A stretch of DNA of 64,000 nucleotides. Source: Lentinus brumalis (lineage: Eukaryota > Basidiomycota > Agaricomycetes > Polyporales > Polyporaceae). Made by a program: the position numbers and the translations under genes. This document shows positions 13,901-25,214 of this stretch, one piece after another. The stretch lies in contig MARA01000071.1 of NCBI GenBank assembly GCA_001792895.1, positions 1-64,000 of the forward strand, read 5' to 3'. How positions within the stretch are numbered: the first letter of the stretch is position 1; each line of letters opens with the position of its first letter. The notes under the pieces are model-generated. The model was not told the origin of the DNA, ran no database searches, and saw only the letters and a program-made list of their open reading frames with translations.

Positions 13901-16900
13901 AGCTGAGGATGCCGAGATGGATCCGGGTGAACGCTTCTCGATCTCTGCGAATGGAGACGAAGGCTTTGTGGTCTGGGACAAGCTGAATAGACACAGTTCT
14001 GTGGACGAGTATCTGGTAACTCGTCAGCAGATGGACGACCCGGAGGTAGGGGTACCTGAAATCATACAGGCCGAGTGGGAAAGATGGATTACTATTCCAC
14101 CTCGCGCTGAATGGGGCACAGGGTTCCCGCAGTATCAAGCCCCGGATAAGTCGTACCCGGCACTGTACTGGTTGCGGGCGCATGTTGCGACCCAGGTTAG
14201 GCAGGAATTTCCGAACCTGCTGAATTGGAAGGAGTTAGTACGAGTGGAGCCTGACCCGGTCAGATACCGGGTATCTTTGCAGCTCGAAGATCGGTCTGTA
14301 GCGTTGACTCACCAGCGCGTCAGAAGCCCGGACTTCGACCCTAGGCAGATGTTGCGCTCTCTCCTCGAGTACGGCCCTTTTGAGGACCTGGAACGGCAGC
14401 GTGCGGCTGCGACCACGAGCCGGCAGCAACGGCGTCAATGTTTGATGCTGGGTGGCGTCCGAACAGGGAAGCCTGGCAAAAAGAAGTCAGCTCCTTCCGA
14501 CGATTCGGTCCCAGCTATTGAACGGAATGCCATGCGGACCCGGGATGTTAGCAGAAAGATCCCGAAGCTGATTGTGGTTGAGGTCGAGGTGAACGGGCAG
14601 AAGCTACGGCCCTCCTGGATACAGGCTCTATGGCGGACTTCATCTCTACCACTGTGGTAGATCAGCTGAAGCTCGAGAAAGAGGTGCTTGCCAAGCCCAT
14701 ACCTGTTCAGTTGGCCGTGCATGGGTCACGCTCGAAGGTCAATTGCTGTGTGACGGTCGACTTCAAATACCAGACAATCAGCACGAAGCGACGCTTCGAT
14801 GTCGTAAACCTAGACACTTACGACATGATCCTGGGTACACCCTTCATCTTCCAGCACAAGGTGGCAATTGGTATGAACCCTACGCGGATCTCGGTCGGTT
14901 CTGATGAGCCCGTTGAGATTCATGGAGAAGAGACGGTCGTGCTGGCATCGGCAGCGGTCGAGCTACTTGAAGATGAGCTTGAGAAGCTCAGGGATGAGCT
15001 GCGCCGTGACGCACGAGATCTATGTCAAGACGGGGCCACAGCGGCGCTCCCACCCCTTCGAGATGTGAACCATTCGATCCCGCTGATCGACGAGTCGAAA
15101 GTGTACGCCTGGAGGCCGTCTAAGTGCCCGGACGCTCTGAAACCCTTGTGGCACGAGAAGAAAGCGGCGTACCTGGATAGTGGAAGGTGGCAGCTCGCTT
15201 CGGGAGTCAATGCTTCGCCAATGTTGATGATCCCGAAGCCGCCTCGCGAAGATGGAGTCTTGAGACTGCGTACTGTGGTTGACAAGCGGCAGCAAAATGC
15301 GAACACGCATAAGCTGGCTGCTCCGCTCCCGGACATAGACGGAATTCTGCGAAATGTGGTTAAGCATAAGTACAGAAGCCTGATAGATGGCAAGGATGCT
15401 TACGAGCAGATCAGGGTGGTACCGGAGCACGTACCGCGAACACTGTTCACGACACCGGACGGAACGATGGTCAGCCTCGTGTTGCAGCAGGGCGACATTA
15501 ATGGGCCGACGACTTACCAGACCGTGATGAACCACATCTTTGCTCCCTACATTGGGGTCTTCATGGATGTGTACCTTGACGACATTGTGATCTATTCGAA
15601 TTCGATTCAGGAGCACATGGAGCACGTCCGAAAGGTCTTCGAGGTGCTGCGTCGCGAGAAGTTCTTCCTGGGTGCCGACAAGATGCAGTTCTTTGCTGAG
15701 AAGTTGAAGATTCTCGGGCATGTCGTGGATGACAACGGGATCGGCATGGATCCTCATAAGGTCGATGCTGTTGTCAATTGGAAAGTCCCGACGAATAAAA
15801 GCCTGCTGAGTAGCTTCCTAGGAGCTGTGGGATTCCTCGCACCTGATTGCGAGGGGATCCGTATCCCTATGGGAGTGCTGGCGCCGTTAACCGGGGCGAC
15901 CAAGCCTTGGAAGTGGACGCCTACTCACCAGCGAGCCTTCGAGCAAGTCAGGGATACTGTTCATCGGTGGCGGAATAACCGACGCGTCGCACTCGACTAT
16001 TCGGAGGGCGCCCCTGCTATCAACCTGGTAACGGACGCGTCCTTGACGGGGGCTAGCGGGTACATCAGCCAGGGAGACGATCTACGAACGTCAAAAGTAG
16101 TCACCTTTTGGTCGGGCAAGTTCAACTCGGCCCAGCAGAACTACCCAGTTCACGAGCAGGAGCTCTTGGCCATTGTCGAGTCGCTGAAACGTTTTCGGCC
16201 CTTGCTATACGGGGCGACGTTTCGCATCTGTACTGACCACAAGGCTCTGGAGTACTTGATGAGCCAGAAGAACCTGTCTCCGCGTCAGCACCGGTGGATG
16301 GATGTGCTGAATGAGTTTCGATTTACCATTCATTATATTCCGGGGGAGACGAACATCCTGGCGGACGCACTGTCCCGGATCTACAGTGATGAGCCTCTCG
16401 GCATAGAGCGTGCGAGCTCGGAATACGTCGGGGATGATGGCGCGGGGGTACCACAGATGGCACGGGCTTTGGACGTCTTGCGACCGGTGTATACTGGAGC
16501 GGCAGCAGCAATCGACTTCGCTCCTCGAAGGTCGGCTCGTATCGCGTCTAACCCGAAACCGGAGGGCGCATACAACGAGACGCAGAGGCGTTCTAAGCGG
16601 CCCAAGGGGATTGAGGACGAGGACGCAGCGACAGTGTCGTCGGACGAGGGGGCTAGCTCTGAGGAAGCGGAGCCACAGTATCATAAATCCGATGAACAAG
16701 TAGAGCTTCAGGACGGGCTTACCGAGTCTGAATCGCAGGAGACACCCAACAGTGTCATCTCTAGTGCAAGCGAGCTTGGGATGGAAATGCCGGGTTGTCT
16801 GCGAGGACGGTATGCCGAAGACACCTTCTTCAAGCGGATATTCGAGGCTCCGGAGCAATTTCAGCACTTCAAATACGTTGACGGACTGCTGTATAAGGCT

Positions 16901-19900
16901 CACGGCGAGACGTACCAGCTGTGTATTCCAGACGTCTTGATTGGTAATCGGAAAGTGCGAGAGGTGCTCTTGAAGCATGCACATTCGATTCTTGCACATC
17001 TCGGAGCACGAAAGACCCTAGACTATCTGCGAGGGGAAGTCTGGTGGCCTGAGATGGTGAGCGATGTCGCGGCATACTGTCGGACGTGCGGGGTTTGCGC
17101 TACAACCAAATCAGCCACTACGAGGCCCATGGGCATGCTGAAGTCGATGCCGGTGCCTCGACGACCATGGCAATACATCGGAATCGATTTTGTCGGGCCT
17201 CTACCAGCTTCCGAGAACCGCAATGGTTCGTATGACATGATATGCGTGATTATTGATCAGTTAACCTCCATGGTACATTTGGTGCCTACGTGCCAGACCT
17301 ACGGAGCAGTTGAAATCGCGGAAGTCATATTCGAACACGTGTACAAGCTACACGGCTTACCGGAACGGATTATTAGTGACCGGGACACGTTGTTCACCAG
17401 CCTGTTCTGGCGTCGGATCCACGAGTTGCTTGGCACTGAGCTTCGTTTGTCCTCGTCTTATCATCCGCAGACGGACGGAGCTACCGAGCGTGCAAACCGC
17501 ACAATGACCCAGATGCTACGCCAGTGCGTTCGCCCGGACCAGAAGGACTGGGTACGGAAGCTCCCTGCAATCGAGTTAGCCATGAACACCGCGCGTTCGG
17601 ACACAACTGGATTCTCACCGTTCTTCCTGAACTATGGCCAGATGCCGCGGACGCTCGTCTGGTCGAGCGACTCCGAGTACCCGGGTGTGCGTGCCTTTGC
17701 GCAGCGCATGAAGGAGGCCATAATGGCTGCGCATGATGCCATTATCGCCGCCCGGGTTGGTCAGGTGTTGCAGGCGAATCGCCACCGGCGACCTGCAGGC
17801 TTCCTCGAGGGAGACCTCGTGTACCTGTCAACAAAGAATCTCAGCGTACCGAAGGGACGAGCAAGGAAACTTGTACCCAAATACCTGGGTCCTTTCAAGA
17901 TCACGAAGGTTCTGACAGAGGGCGCGACGTATCAGCTAGCTTTGTCTGATGAATTGCGCGCGCGTGGGATCAGCAACGCGTTCCATGCATCTTTGTTGCG
18001 ACCGCATTTTCCGAACGATGATCGACGTTTCCCTGGAAGGCAATTCCACCAGCTGCCCGGCTTCGGAGAACAGCCTCGGGAATGGGCAGTTGACAGGATC
18101 GTCTCCCATGTCGGAAAGGGCGCAGACTTCGAGTTTGAAGTACAATGGTCGACCGGGGACGTGACTTGGGTACCGTATCGGGATATCCGACATCTCCAGG
18201 CCTTGACGGAGTATTACGAGGCCCTGGGAATCACCAATGTCCGTCAGCTCGAGGAGAAGAAAGACCTTAGAGACCACGAACTTACTTCGAGGCCCGGGCC
18301 TGCGGAAATGACGGTCGGAGTGGCTCTTGTGCCACTCGTTATTGCGGATAACGGAAGCGCGTCCGTGGCCACCAGTGGCACAGGGACGCGTCAGCGTAGA
18401 CGTGCAGGAGGACGGCGACGCGGTCGAGCGGCGGGGGCGAATAAAAACGGAGACACTGCATGGCAAGGAGGTCAGCAATCGCCTCTGCACTCGCAGTCTC
18501 GTTCGCATCACAGCTCGCACCGCAACTCGATCCGTGATCCTCCATCTCCTCAACTCGACATGTCTACCCAATACAACGCCGAAGACGCTGTCAGGTGGGA
18601 GCGCTATGCTCGTGCTTGTCTGGCCTGGGCGAACGCATCGGGTCCCTATCCCGGTACTCCTCCGCGCGGCTACGTCGAGGTCTTCAAGATCAAGGAGAAG
18701 TACGCACCGTTGCCGAGCGACTACCCCGAGCTCTTTGCTCGCACTACTGCGCAGCCGCAGCAGACCCCGCAGCCGCTTCCCGGAGTGTCCATGTCGGCCG
18801 AGGCGTTCAACACGCTCCTCACGACCAACATGAACGCTCAGGTTCAAGCCTTCGACCTAATCAAGACGATCGGTCAGCTGCAAGCGGACGTGCACAAGGC
18901 CCGCGGCTTCCCGGAGAAGCGCGGACGAGGCACTTACCGTAAGCCATACGTCAAGCATGACCCTCGTGGTCCGGCTCTTCGCGACCGTGTCGGGGTGAAG
19001 CTGGACGACCCGAAGGCCCACTCGCGCGGCAAACGCGGACGTCGCGGTGGACGTGCCAGTGAGCGTCGCAACCGTGGCAAGAGGGTTCCGTCCGGGGCAA
19101 AGGATGCTGCAGCTCGTGAGTACCTTCATCCGGACGATGAAGCAGCTGTCATAGATTTTCTGACACATACCTTTTGCAACCTTGGACTTCCAGTCGGGGA
19201 AGTACTTGGACAGCCGGATGGCGTCTGGGTAGGTCAAGGCGAGGAGGCTATAGTACAGCCGGAAGCTAGTCAGCAAGACTTTGTCCAGGGGTCCTCTCAG
19301 GACATGGAGGTCGACGAGCTTGACGAGTACGATGATGCGGTTGACTTCGCCGATGACGCGTGAGTACGAGGCTGTCATGAGCCGGCGAGTAGGACTTACT
19401 GACGCAAGCCCTAGAGGGCGAATGTAAGGATGCCGGCGTCACGATAGCCATTCTCGGACTCACCTCCCAGGCACGCATCTCATAGCCTCGAGGCTCGAGA
19501 TGACGTAGCCTTCCTTTCATCTCATTGTCTCTTTCATCTCATTGTTTCTTTCATCCCTTTGGTTCTTTGTATTCCCTTGTCTCATTGTTTCTTTGTTTAC
19601 TCTACATTCCATGACGTTCTCTGGTCTTCTATACTCGATGACGCACGCTATTCTAGACATGTATATAAGACCAGTAGTTTGGGGGCGCCTAGGCCCCAGT
19701 TCTCTTGATACGACGACCGTTCCTACTCATCGCTCGTGTCTTGAAGACTCTCGTGTTTACCGGCCGCTCGACCTCGACCTCGACAATCGTCAAGCTCCTT
19801 CGTCAAGCACCGGTTTTCTCACACGCCTCTACTTAATCCGAGCGTTGCAAACAGGGCGATCCTGTTCGCGATGAAGATCACCACCACGAAGCTGAGCCTA

Positions 19901-21234
19901 GAGACCCACGAGCTCTGGCTGCTGGTTCTGACGTGATTGTGAGGGATGGGAGAGCTCTTGCGACAATTGAGGTCGTGCTGCCGCGATGGAAAGACGTACT
20001 GCGTCGCAAGTCACGTCAAGCTAGGTCCGAGGCACGCCACATGGAGGAGCAGATGCCAGCGCATCCGGGCGGAATGGGCCGGGAGGTGACCGCACTCGCT
20101 GAACAGTCGGGTGTCAAGAGGGAACCCGTTCTCGAAAGATACAACCCCGGACCTGACGAGGTCGCCCAAGCTATTCAGGAGATGCGCAATGTGAGTTCGT
20201 CCAATCATACACTGAAGCTTTGTAATAATTTCAAACGTTTTCAGCCAGACGTCAAAGTGAAGAAGGAGCTCATGCTGAGCGACGAATACCTGCTGGACGC
20301 CCTGACATGGGAAGGGATCAATCATCGGTTCCCCATCCCGGTGCCACGAGACGTTGCAGAATGCCCTCTTCCCCGCGCGTACATCTCCAACCTCTATGGT
20401 GGAGGCCTCCAGGACACGTTTGCCCAACCGCGCGCGGAGCTGATGGCGTGGCATGGCCTTCGACATTGGGCGTTCTGGACGCTAGACTGGAATCCCCATG
20501 CTCCGACGCGCCCGGGGTTCTCAGGTCTCCTCTTTACGGTAGGCAAAGCACAAGATGACTTGAAAGAAGTCCGGCGTACGTTCGTCAGAGTCGCACCGGG
20601 CAAGTGGGTTTACATGGGACAGTACAAGATGCGTCCCGGAAAGTCGCTCACCGCGGAGTCGTGGAAACAGCAGAAAGAACTGGTGAGACACCGGCTCGGT
20701 GATATGGATAGACTGATAGTGATCTGATGTTGTACTATAGGTCCGTCGCACATGGGCGAATGGAATTCTCACTAGAGACTGGGGATTGGAGAACAGCGAG
20801 ATGCTTGCGAGGATCTGGCTGCGCAAACAGAGGGGGACCGATTACGACCCAACCAAAGAGGACCTCAAGACCGCCGACATCAAGCTCATTCGTGCCTCTA
20901 TCACGGAAGACGACGTGAATGGTATGTTTGACCGCGGTGAACAGGTCAGTCGCGCGTCAGCTCCATGGCGCATAGACATTTTGACACATGCACGCAGGAA
21001 ATGGGCGTGTATACGATGACTTGCGTTGGTTACGACGAGAACTTCATCCGTTTCCTCGTACGGAACGTACACCGGTGGAGCCCCCGGCCACCGAAAAGGA
21101 AGGGCGCAGCTCCCAGAATCGCGCAAAAGGAGTCCCGGACGGGCACGGGCTCCAAGAGAAAGCCGATTGAGATTGAATCGGACGGCGAACAGGCAGAAGG
21201 AGGTGCGGACGAAGCGCAAGCTAGCCAGGCCTAG
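1952..21234 (+). CDS. DUF6697-like protein, member 2, with a 17.45 kb retrotransposon tandem inside an intron
   Basis: Exons inferred: 1952-2050, 2111-2341, [intron 2342-19854 containing the retrotransposon], 19855-20190, 20245-20682, 20741-20944 and 20998-21234. Every junction is phase 0 and the sum is 515 codons including the stop. Without the insertion, intron 2 would be 57 nt (2342-2372 plus 19829-19854): donor GTTGGT, a branch-like CTTAATC and acceptor AAACAG, the same size as the other introns of this family. Exon 2 holds a degenerate internal duplication of about 38 residues (EPKSQEDGILPL... / EQVKSREDSIPL...). The core motifs match member 1 (LMLSDEYLLDALTWEGI, NLYGG, WNPHAPTRPGFSG, VYMGQYKMRPGKSL). 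A 17.5 kb intron is far beyond normal basidiomycete splicing, so the gene is probably disrupted, or a shortened version starts downstream of the insertion. The model is strong; expression is unknown. Confidence 0.72.
2373..2773 (+). repeat. 5' LTR of the tandem element
   Basis: 401 bp, beginning TGTAAGGATG and ending TTTTCTCACA (TG...CA). Direct copies lie at 10898-11298 and 19423-19823. It contains a TATATAA box and a pyrimidine-rich TCATCTCATTG repeat in its first third. Confidence 0.95.
2612..2618 (+). promoter_or_regulatory. TATA box of the LTR promoter
   Basis: TATATAA within the LTR, about 160 bp before its 3' end; the same box is at 11137-11143 and 19662-19668. Transcription of the element would be expected to start roughly 30-60 bp downstream, giving an R-U5 leader that includes the CTACTCA discussed for the primer site. 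Confidence 0.6.
2779..2785 (+). other. Candidate self-priming primer-binding site
   Basis: Just after the LTR end there is no TGG-starting tRNA-complementary primer site; the sequence is T6 followed by GAGTAG. The heptamer TGAGTAG is complementary to CTACTCA at 2673-2679 in the expected 5' leader. Tf1-type chromoviruses prime cDNA with the 5' end of their own RNA, so this may be the equivalent. Seven base pairs is short, so this is tentative. Confidence 0.35.
2861..10838 (+). pseudogene. Gag-Pol polyprotein of copy A, broken by frame changes
   Basis: One long Gag-Pol frame starting at ATG 2861, interrupted three times by one-base differences from copy B: CCC at 3478-3480, AA at 4547-4548, and two closely spaced G-runs at 7921-7924 and 8082-8084, between which a third frame is read. 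Gag includes a Ser-rich run near 4084-4200 and a CCHC zinc knuckle (CFTCKETGHESRNC, about 5083-5124). Protease has DTGS near 6098; reverse transcriptase has YLDD near 7050; RNase H has TDAS, HEQEL and TDHKAL (7513-7720). Integrase follows with the HHCC-like segment and the D, D and E residues (about 8460-8960), a GPF module, then a chromodomain-like stretch (about 9590-9690) and a long Arg/Gly-rich tail to 10838. As assembled it cannot make a full polyprotein. Confidence 0.88.
10888..10897 (+). other. Polypurine tract before the middle LTR
   Basis: AGAGGGCGAA lies directly before the LTR start and is repeated before the last LTR (19413-19422). Plus-strand priming sites of LTR elements occupy this position; this one is short and has one C. 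Confidence 0.5.
10898..11298 (+). repeat. Shared middle LTR
   Basis: 401 bp, identical by eye to the outer LTRs. It acts as the 3' LTR of copy A and the 5' LTR of copy B, and has no target duplication of its own, which marks the array as a true tandem and not two independent insertions. Confidence 0.95.
11386..19363 (+). pseudogene. Gag-Pol polyprotein of copy B, broken by frame changes
   Basis: Same coding unit as copy A at a constant offset of about 8,525 bp. Gag is open for 734 codons from 11386, then shifts at a G-run (13473-13477, one G fewer than copy A). A second shift at 14608-14609 falls in the protease just before DTGS. From 14630 a single frame of 1,577 codons runs through reverse transcriptase, RNase H, integrase, chromodomain-like segment and C-terminal extension to the stop at 19361-19363. 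Comparison of the copies suggests the ancestor had one continuous Gag-Pol frame of roughly 2,660 codons, as in Tf1-like elements. The last 350 or so residues after the chromodomain are rich in RGR and GKRGRRGG motifs and are unusual for the family. The window shows no nucleotide substitutions between copies that I could find. Confidence 0.88.
19423..19823 (+). repeat. 3' LTR of the tandem element
   Basis: 401 bp, ends TTTTCTCACA and is followed by CGCCT, the second copy of the target-site duplication. Confidence 0.95.
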
Positions 21235-21583
21235 CTGTCATTATGATAGATAGACTGTCTCTGAGTAGAGTTGCGGGGTGATCCATTATCGTCTCTGATG
21301 AGAAGCAGGCTCTGTTGATACATCACAAGCGCATCTCTGGATGTATCATGATGTATCACAGAGATCGCGCCGGCGCTGCCACTTTGGGACGCGCCGGGGC
21401 GCGTTGTCGCGGGTAGGCGGGCCTGCGCCCCTGCCCGTTTGGGCCCCTGGCTTTGCGGGGTTTGAATTCCAGGATAATGACAATTATACGGGTGCGGCGC
21501 TTCTCGCTTTCCCCTGCTCGTCGCTTCCCTTCGCTTCCCGGCACGTGTATACCGGACAGCGCGACATATGGATGGCGCGACAT

Positions 21584-21611
21584 ATCCATATGTCAGGCCT
21601 GACATATGGAT
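21584..21611. repeat. 28-bp perfect palindrome
   Basis: Centred on TCAGGCCTGA with arms of CATATGTC/GACATATG; a further partial copy (GACATATGGATGG) lies just upstream near 21,563. It could form a cruciform, or be a symmetric binding site or the core of a small inverted-repeat element. Confidence 0.7.
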
Positions 21612-22400
21612 GTCCTGACGTACTTTTGACAAGATAATGCAGTCTCTGCGAAGTATCAGTAGAAGGGAGCATGTCAGTATATGTTGCATATCATATGTCA
21701 TCCCTGGAAAAACATAGGGATGCGCTCCCAATTCTGCTGGCTCGAGCGTCAGCAGATATGAAGTAACATGGCCACGCAATGGAGGATGTACCTGATTCAC
21801 CTGAGGCTGCTCGTCGTGACCCAATCAAGCAGGGGCTCTTTACTTGGTTCGTTCCCATCAGTTTCCTCATTGTACGACATCAGCGAAGGTCCACGTGAGC
21901 CTAAGCATTCGTCCAGGTCGCCATCCGGACGAGATAAAAGGGTGAGCACTCAACGAAACACACATATGGGCCCACTCGCAAGAGCGCCAAGGTCAGGACT
22001 CAATTTCGTGGTGAAGTCGTTTGTTGATGTGTATTTGGCCACGGCGCCTACTGTACATCAGCCACCGCAATCTCCCGAGCCTGACTTGTGTTCGTCCCAC
22101 AACCTCCTCCTCCTCCCACAACCACTACGCATCCTCCTCTTGCTGCACCAAGATCGGCTTTCTCCCGCTCCAAGTCTAGCTTCCCTCTTTGCTGTAGCTT
22201 GCTATGGCACTCCACTCAGGACAGCACCGTTTCAGTGGTACACGACAGCGGCAGGTTGCCACGTCATCGATTCATCCACCGCCGTACTGGCCTTTTGATC
22301 GTCTTGAGCAGATCGTCTGTTGAGACACCGTCGTGCAGTGGTGAGTACCAACTTTGCTCCTACAGAAATCTGGCTGAGCTCATCGTGCCGGACGTCCAGA

Positions 22401-22547
22401 CACCCCTTCGTCACTCCTCTCGCCCCTTCGTTACCGCTCTCGCCCCTTCGTTACCGCTCTCGCCCCTTCGTTACTCCTCTCGCCCCTTCGTTACTCCTCT
22501 CGCCCCTTCGTTACTCCTCTCGCCCCTTCGTTACTCCTCTCGCCCCT
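22401..22547. repeat. 20-bp minisatellite, about 7.4 copies
   Basis: Unit CGCCCCTTCGTTACTCCTCT with a variant TTACCGCTCT in two units. Non-coding as far as can be seen. Confidence 0.9.
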
Positions 22548-23152
22548 ATTGTCTTACGCTCTGTCACCCCACTTTTATATATGTACTCAGCATGCCGTGC
22601 TGTGCTTTCTCATATCTAGTACGATAGTTACTCGGTAGCAAGGATGATTAATGTGATTAACTTACTAGGATTTACGTCGTAAGCTACTCAGACTTACTGG
22701 GTAACAAGGATAACAAGCGTGATGTACTTACTCCGACCAACAATGATAGTCCACACGGACTTACCTCATTAGCCCAATAACAAGAGGACGGTGCTTGCTC
22801 TGCCGGCCAATGTCTAGAGGCATGCACGCGCGCGGTTATGATTATACAATGATATATTATCAGACTATCAAGAAGTGCAGGCCTACAAGAACTATTTACA
22901 TGAGCAAGAACTACCAGCGTGCATGAACAACGAGAGTGCAAGAACCACGAGCGTGCAAGAACATACGAGCAAGAACAACGAGCGTGCAAAATTGATATAT
23001 GCGAGTTTTGATATTATCGGCGTTATAAAGATGGGAGACACGAAGGGGATCAGATCGACGATAACAGCGCAACTGCGAGGAACAAGAAAAGAGCGTAGCA
23101 GCAAGCAAACGAAACCAGCCCAAACCATCAGTCAGAGACCGGAGAACTGTGT

Positions 23153-25214
23153 TCAGCCGCGGGCGCGTCCACGCCGTGTCGGGTGCGGCGGAACGTTCTC
23201 CTTGCCCTTCGCCTTGGGCTTCTTGACCACCGCCTTGGATGGGAACTTGGCGTCCGCTTGAGCAGGAGCACGACGGGCCCGTTGAGGTCGGCCTCCCTGA
23301 GCTACCTCGGGCACATTTGCGGCGGTCGGAGCAACGGGCGGAGCGCCGGGCGGAGCGCCGGGCTGAGCGACGGGTGTGGCAGCAGGCATTGGTGCTGGCG
23401 ACACAGACTCGGTCATCAATGTCGCAGAAGGAGCCGTGGAGGACGCACCAGTCAGTGCGGTGACGATGGGGGCGGCTTGAGACGTTGCCATCGGTTCGAA
23501 GGAGCCAAGTGGCGCGTTCAACGCGTCAAGCATTCCCCCAAGCGGCATGTTGTTGTATGAAGCGGTTCCTGGAAGCGCTGCCGCGCCGTACTGCACCCCG
23601 CCGAACTGCACCTCGCCGAACTGCGCCCCGAACTGCGCCCCGCCGTACTGCGCCCCGCCGTACTGCGCCCCGCCGTACTGCAACCCAGGCCTTACCCCGG
23701 CGTACATTTCTGCAGAGAACATGACACCCGGGTCGTACAGGTCGATGGCCATGCCGGGCACAGCGCTCTGCGGGAAGACCGAAGGTGTGGTGGGGAGGGC
23801 GAACATGTCGGGCAGCGGGATGTCCATCATTGGGAAGTCCGGGCTTGCATTGGTGCCTGTCGTCGCCGACGAGTCCAGCTCCATGGGAGCGTGAGAGGAC
23901 AACGCAACACTTTGGGAGGAGGAGGGCCCGGAAACGGTAGGCTGGACGATCAAGGGCGTGGCGGTGGCGGTCTGCCGCATGGGAGCCGGGGGAGCGTCCG
24001 ACAGGGTCGCCGCCTCGAGGGCCTCGGTGATAGAAATCATTCGACAGGAAGGAGGCCGAGTGCCTGACTTGGAGGAGGACGGGCCGGCGTCGGTCTCCAT
24101 GTCCTCGGAGACTGTTCGAAGCGCCCTCCTGTCACGGACTTCGCGTGCTGATTTGCCGGGTGGATCAGTCACAAGGTCCCGGGGTGGTTAGAAAGGACAC
24201 TTACGGAAGACACCTTTTGCGAAGTTGATCATCGGCTTGATGAACTTCTCACGGAAGTCGGGCATGGCCTGCGGAAGGGTATGACCGCTCTGGTTTTGGC
24301 CGAAGTGCACGCTACACGTGTGTGAGCGACGTCGGTCATGTAACCAATCTCGACAACGACTCACGCGTAGCTGCGAATCTCTCCGCCCTCTTCTGGGCAG
24401 GGACCGGCGCCGATGAGCGAGAAGGCCCATCCATGCGTGTCGACGGCAGGCTTGAGGATTTCCTCGAACACGCCCGGACCTGCGTGAATAGCACTGGAGT
24501 ACGTGAGCGGAAGTGTGGACATGTGTGATAACGACATAACTTACGCTTGATACTCTTCTGGAGTCGGTTCGACGGCGACATCGACAGTACGGGAGGCAGC
24601 ACGAAGAGACATCTTCTCGTCGGCGACACGCACGGCTACCTCAGCTTTGACTTCGGCGGAAGCTTGCTCGAACGCCGTGTCGACGCGCGCGCGCGAAATT
24701 GACATGGTCTCCCCACGCGTCAGGTTCCGGCCGAGCTCGGAGGCAGCCTGCTCAAGCTCCTCCTGCACGACGGCCTTCTGCTCGTCTCCGTAGTAGAGAC
24801 GGCAGTAGACCTCCCGCGGCTGAGGGGCCCGCTTGCGGCCACCCTTCCGGAGCAAGGCAGCGGCTGCGTAGGGAGAGGCACGCGCCTGCCGTGAGGGGTT
24901 GCGATGATTGTGAAACCAGTTCGCCAGTTGCTAGACTTCGTCGTCAGCAGACTTCTCGATGTATCAGGATGTATCACGATACTTACCTTCCTCCTCGCCT
25001 TGATCGCCTCCGCGAGGATGACCTCTTCCTCGGGAGTCAGATGTTCGCGGTCGCCAAAGATTCGCTTGCGCTCGGAGAAGTTCACAAACCAATCGTGGGT
25101 CACGGAGTTGAACCACGGGGCGTAACGTCCGCGTTTGGACGCGTCCGCGCTCTCCAGGTTGCGAGAGGTCATCCAGTCCCACTCCTCTGCCGTGGCCCAG
25201 CTAGGAGGTGCCAT
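23153..25214 (-). CDS. Agaricomycete-specific protein with WF.NH motif, five exons
   Basis: Exons on the minus strand: 24987-25214, 24545-24930, 24365-24493, 24205-24311 and 23153-24147, with introns of 51-57 nt and matching phases. The N-terminus reads MAPPSWATAEEWDWMTSRN, followed by LTPEEEVILAEAIKARRK and QLANWFHNHRNP across the first intron; this resembles the third helix of a homeodomain-like fold (compare WFxNR), so DNA binding is possible. Next come a VYCRLYYGDEQ segment and an Ala/Glu-rich helical region. GWAFSLIGAGPCPEEGGEIRS and VHFGQNQSG match an expanded family that I recall from many Agaricomycetes and have not verified. The last exon is low complexity with five or more QYGGAQ/QFGAQ repeats and a basic tail (KKPKAKGKENVPP). 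Role unknown; such families are often dispersed by or near transposons. Confidence 0.75.

Larger units (their letters stand above)
2373..19823 (+). mobile_element. Tandem Ty3/gypsy (chromovirus) retrotransposon, three LTRs and two bodies
   Basis: Structure is LTR (2373-2773), body, LTR (10898-11298), body, LTR (19423-19823). Each element measured LTR to LTR is 8,926 bp. The flanking five bases are CGCCT on both outer sides (2368-2372 and 19824-19828), a typical integrase target-site duplication; no such duplication flanks the middle LTR. The three LTRs look identical by eye, so the event is recent. Domain order is Gag, CCHC knuckle, protease, reverse transcriptase, RNase H, integrase and a chromodomain-like segment, which is the Ty3/gypsy order. 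The tandem could arise from unequal LTR recombination between sister copies, recombination of new cDNA into a resident copy, or integration of a concatemer. It lies in an intron of the DUF6697-like member 2, in the same direction as that gene. Confidence 0.95.
21235..23152. other. Gene-poor spacer with repeats
   Basis: No convincing gene. It contains GATGTATCA-type motifs (about 21,310-21,365) that recur at 24,955-24,985 and, in opposite orientation with neighbouring sequence, at 37,055-37,100, so it may include a dispersed non-autonomous repeat. It also holds a perfect palindrome and a 20-bp minisatellite, listed separately, and a stretch rich in GTGCAAGAAC/CGAGCAAGAAC imperfect repeats around 22,890-22,990. 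Confidence 0.5.
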
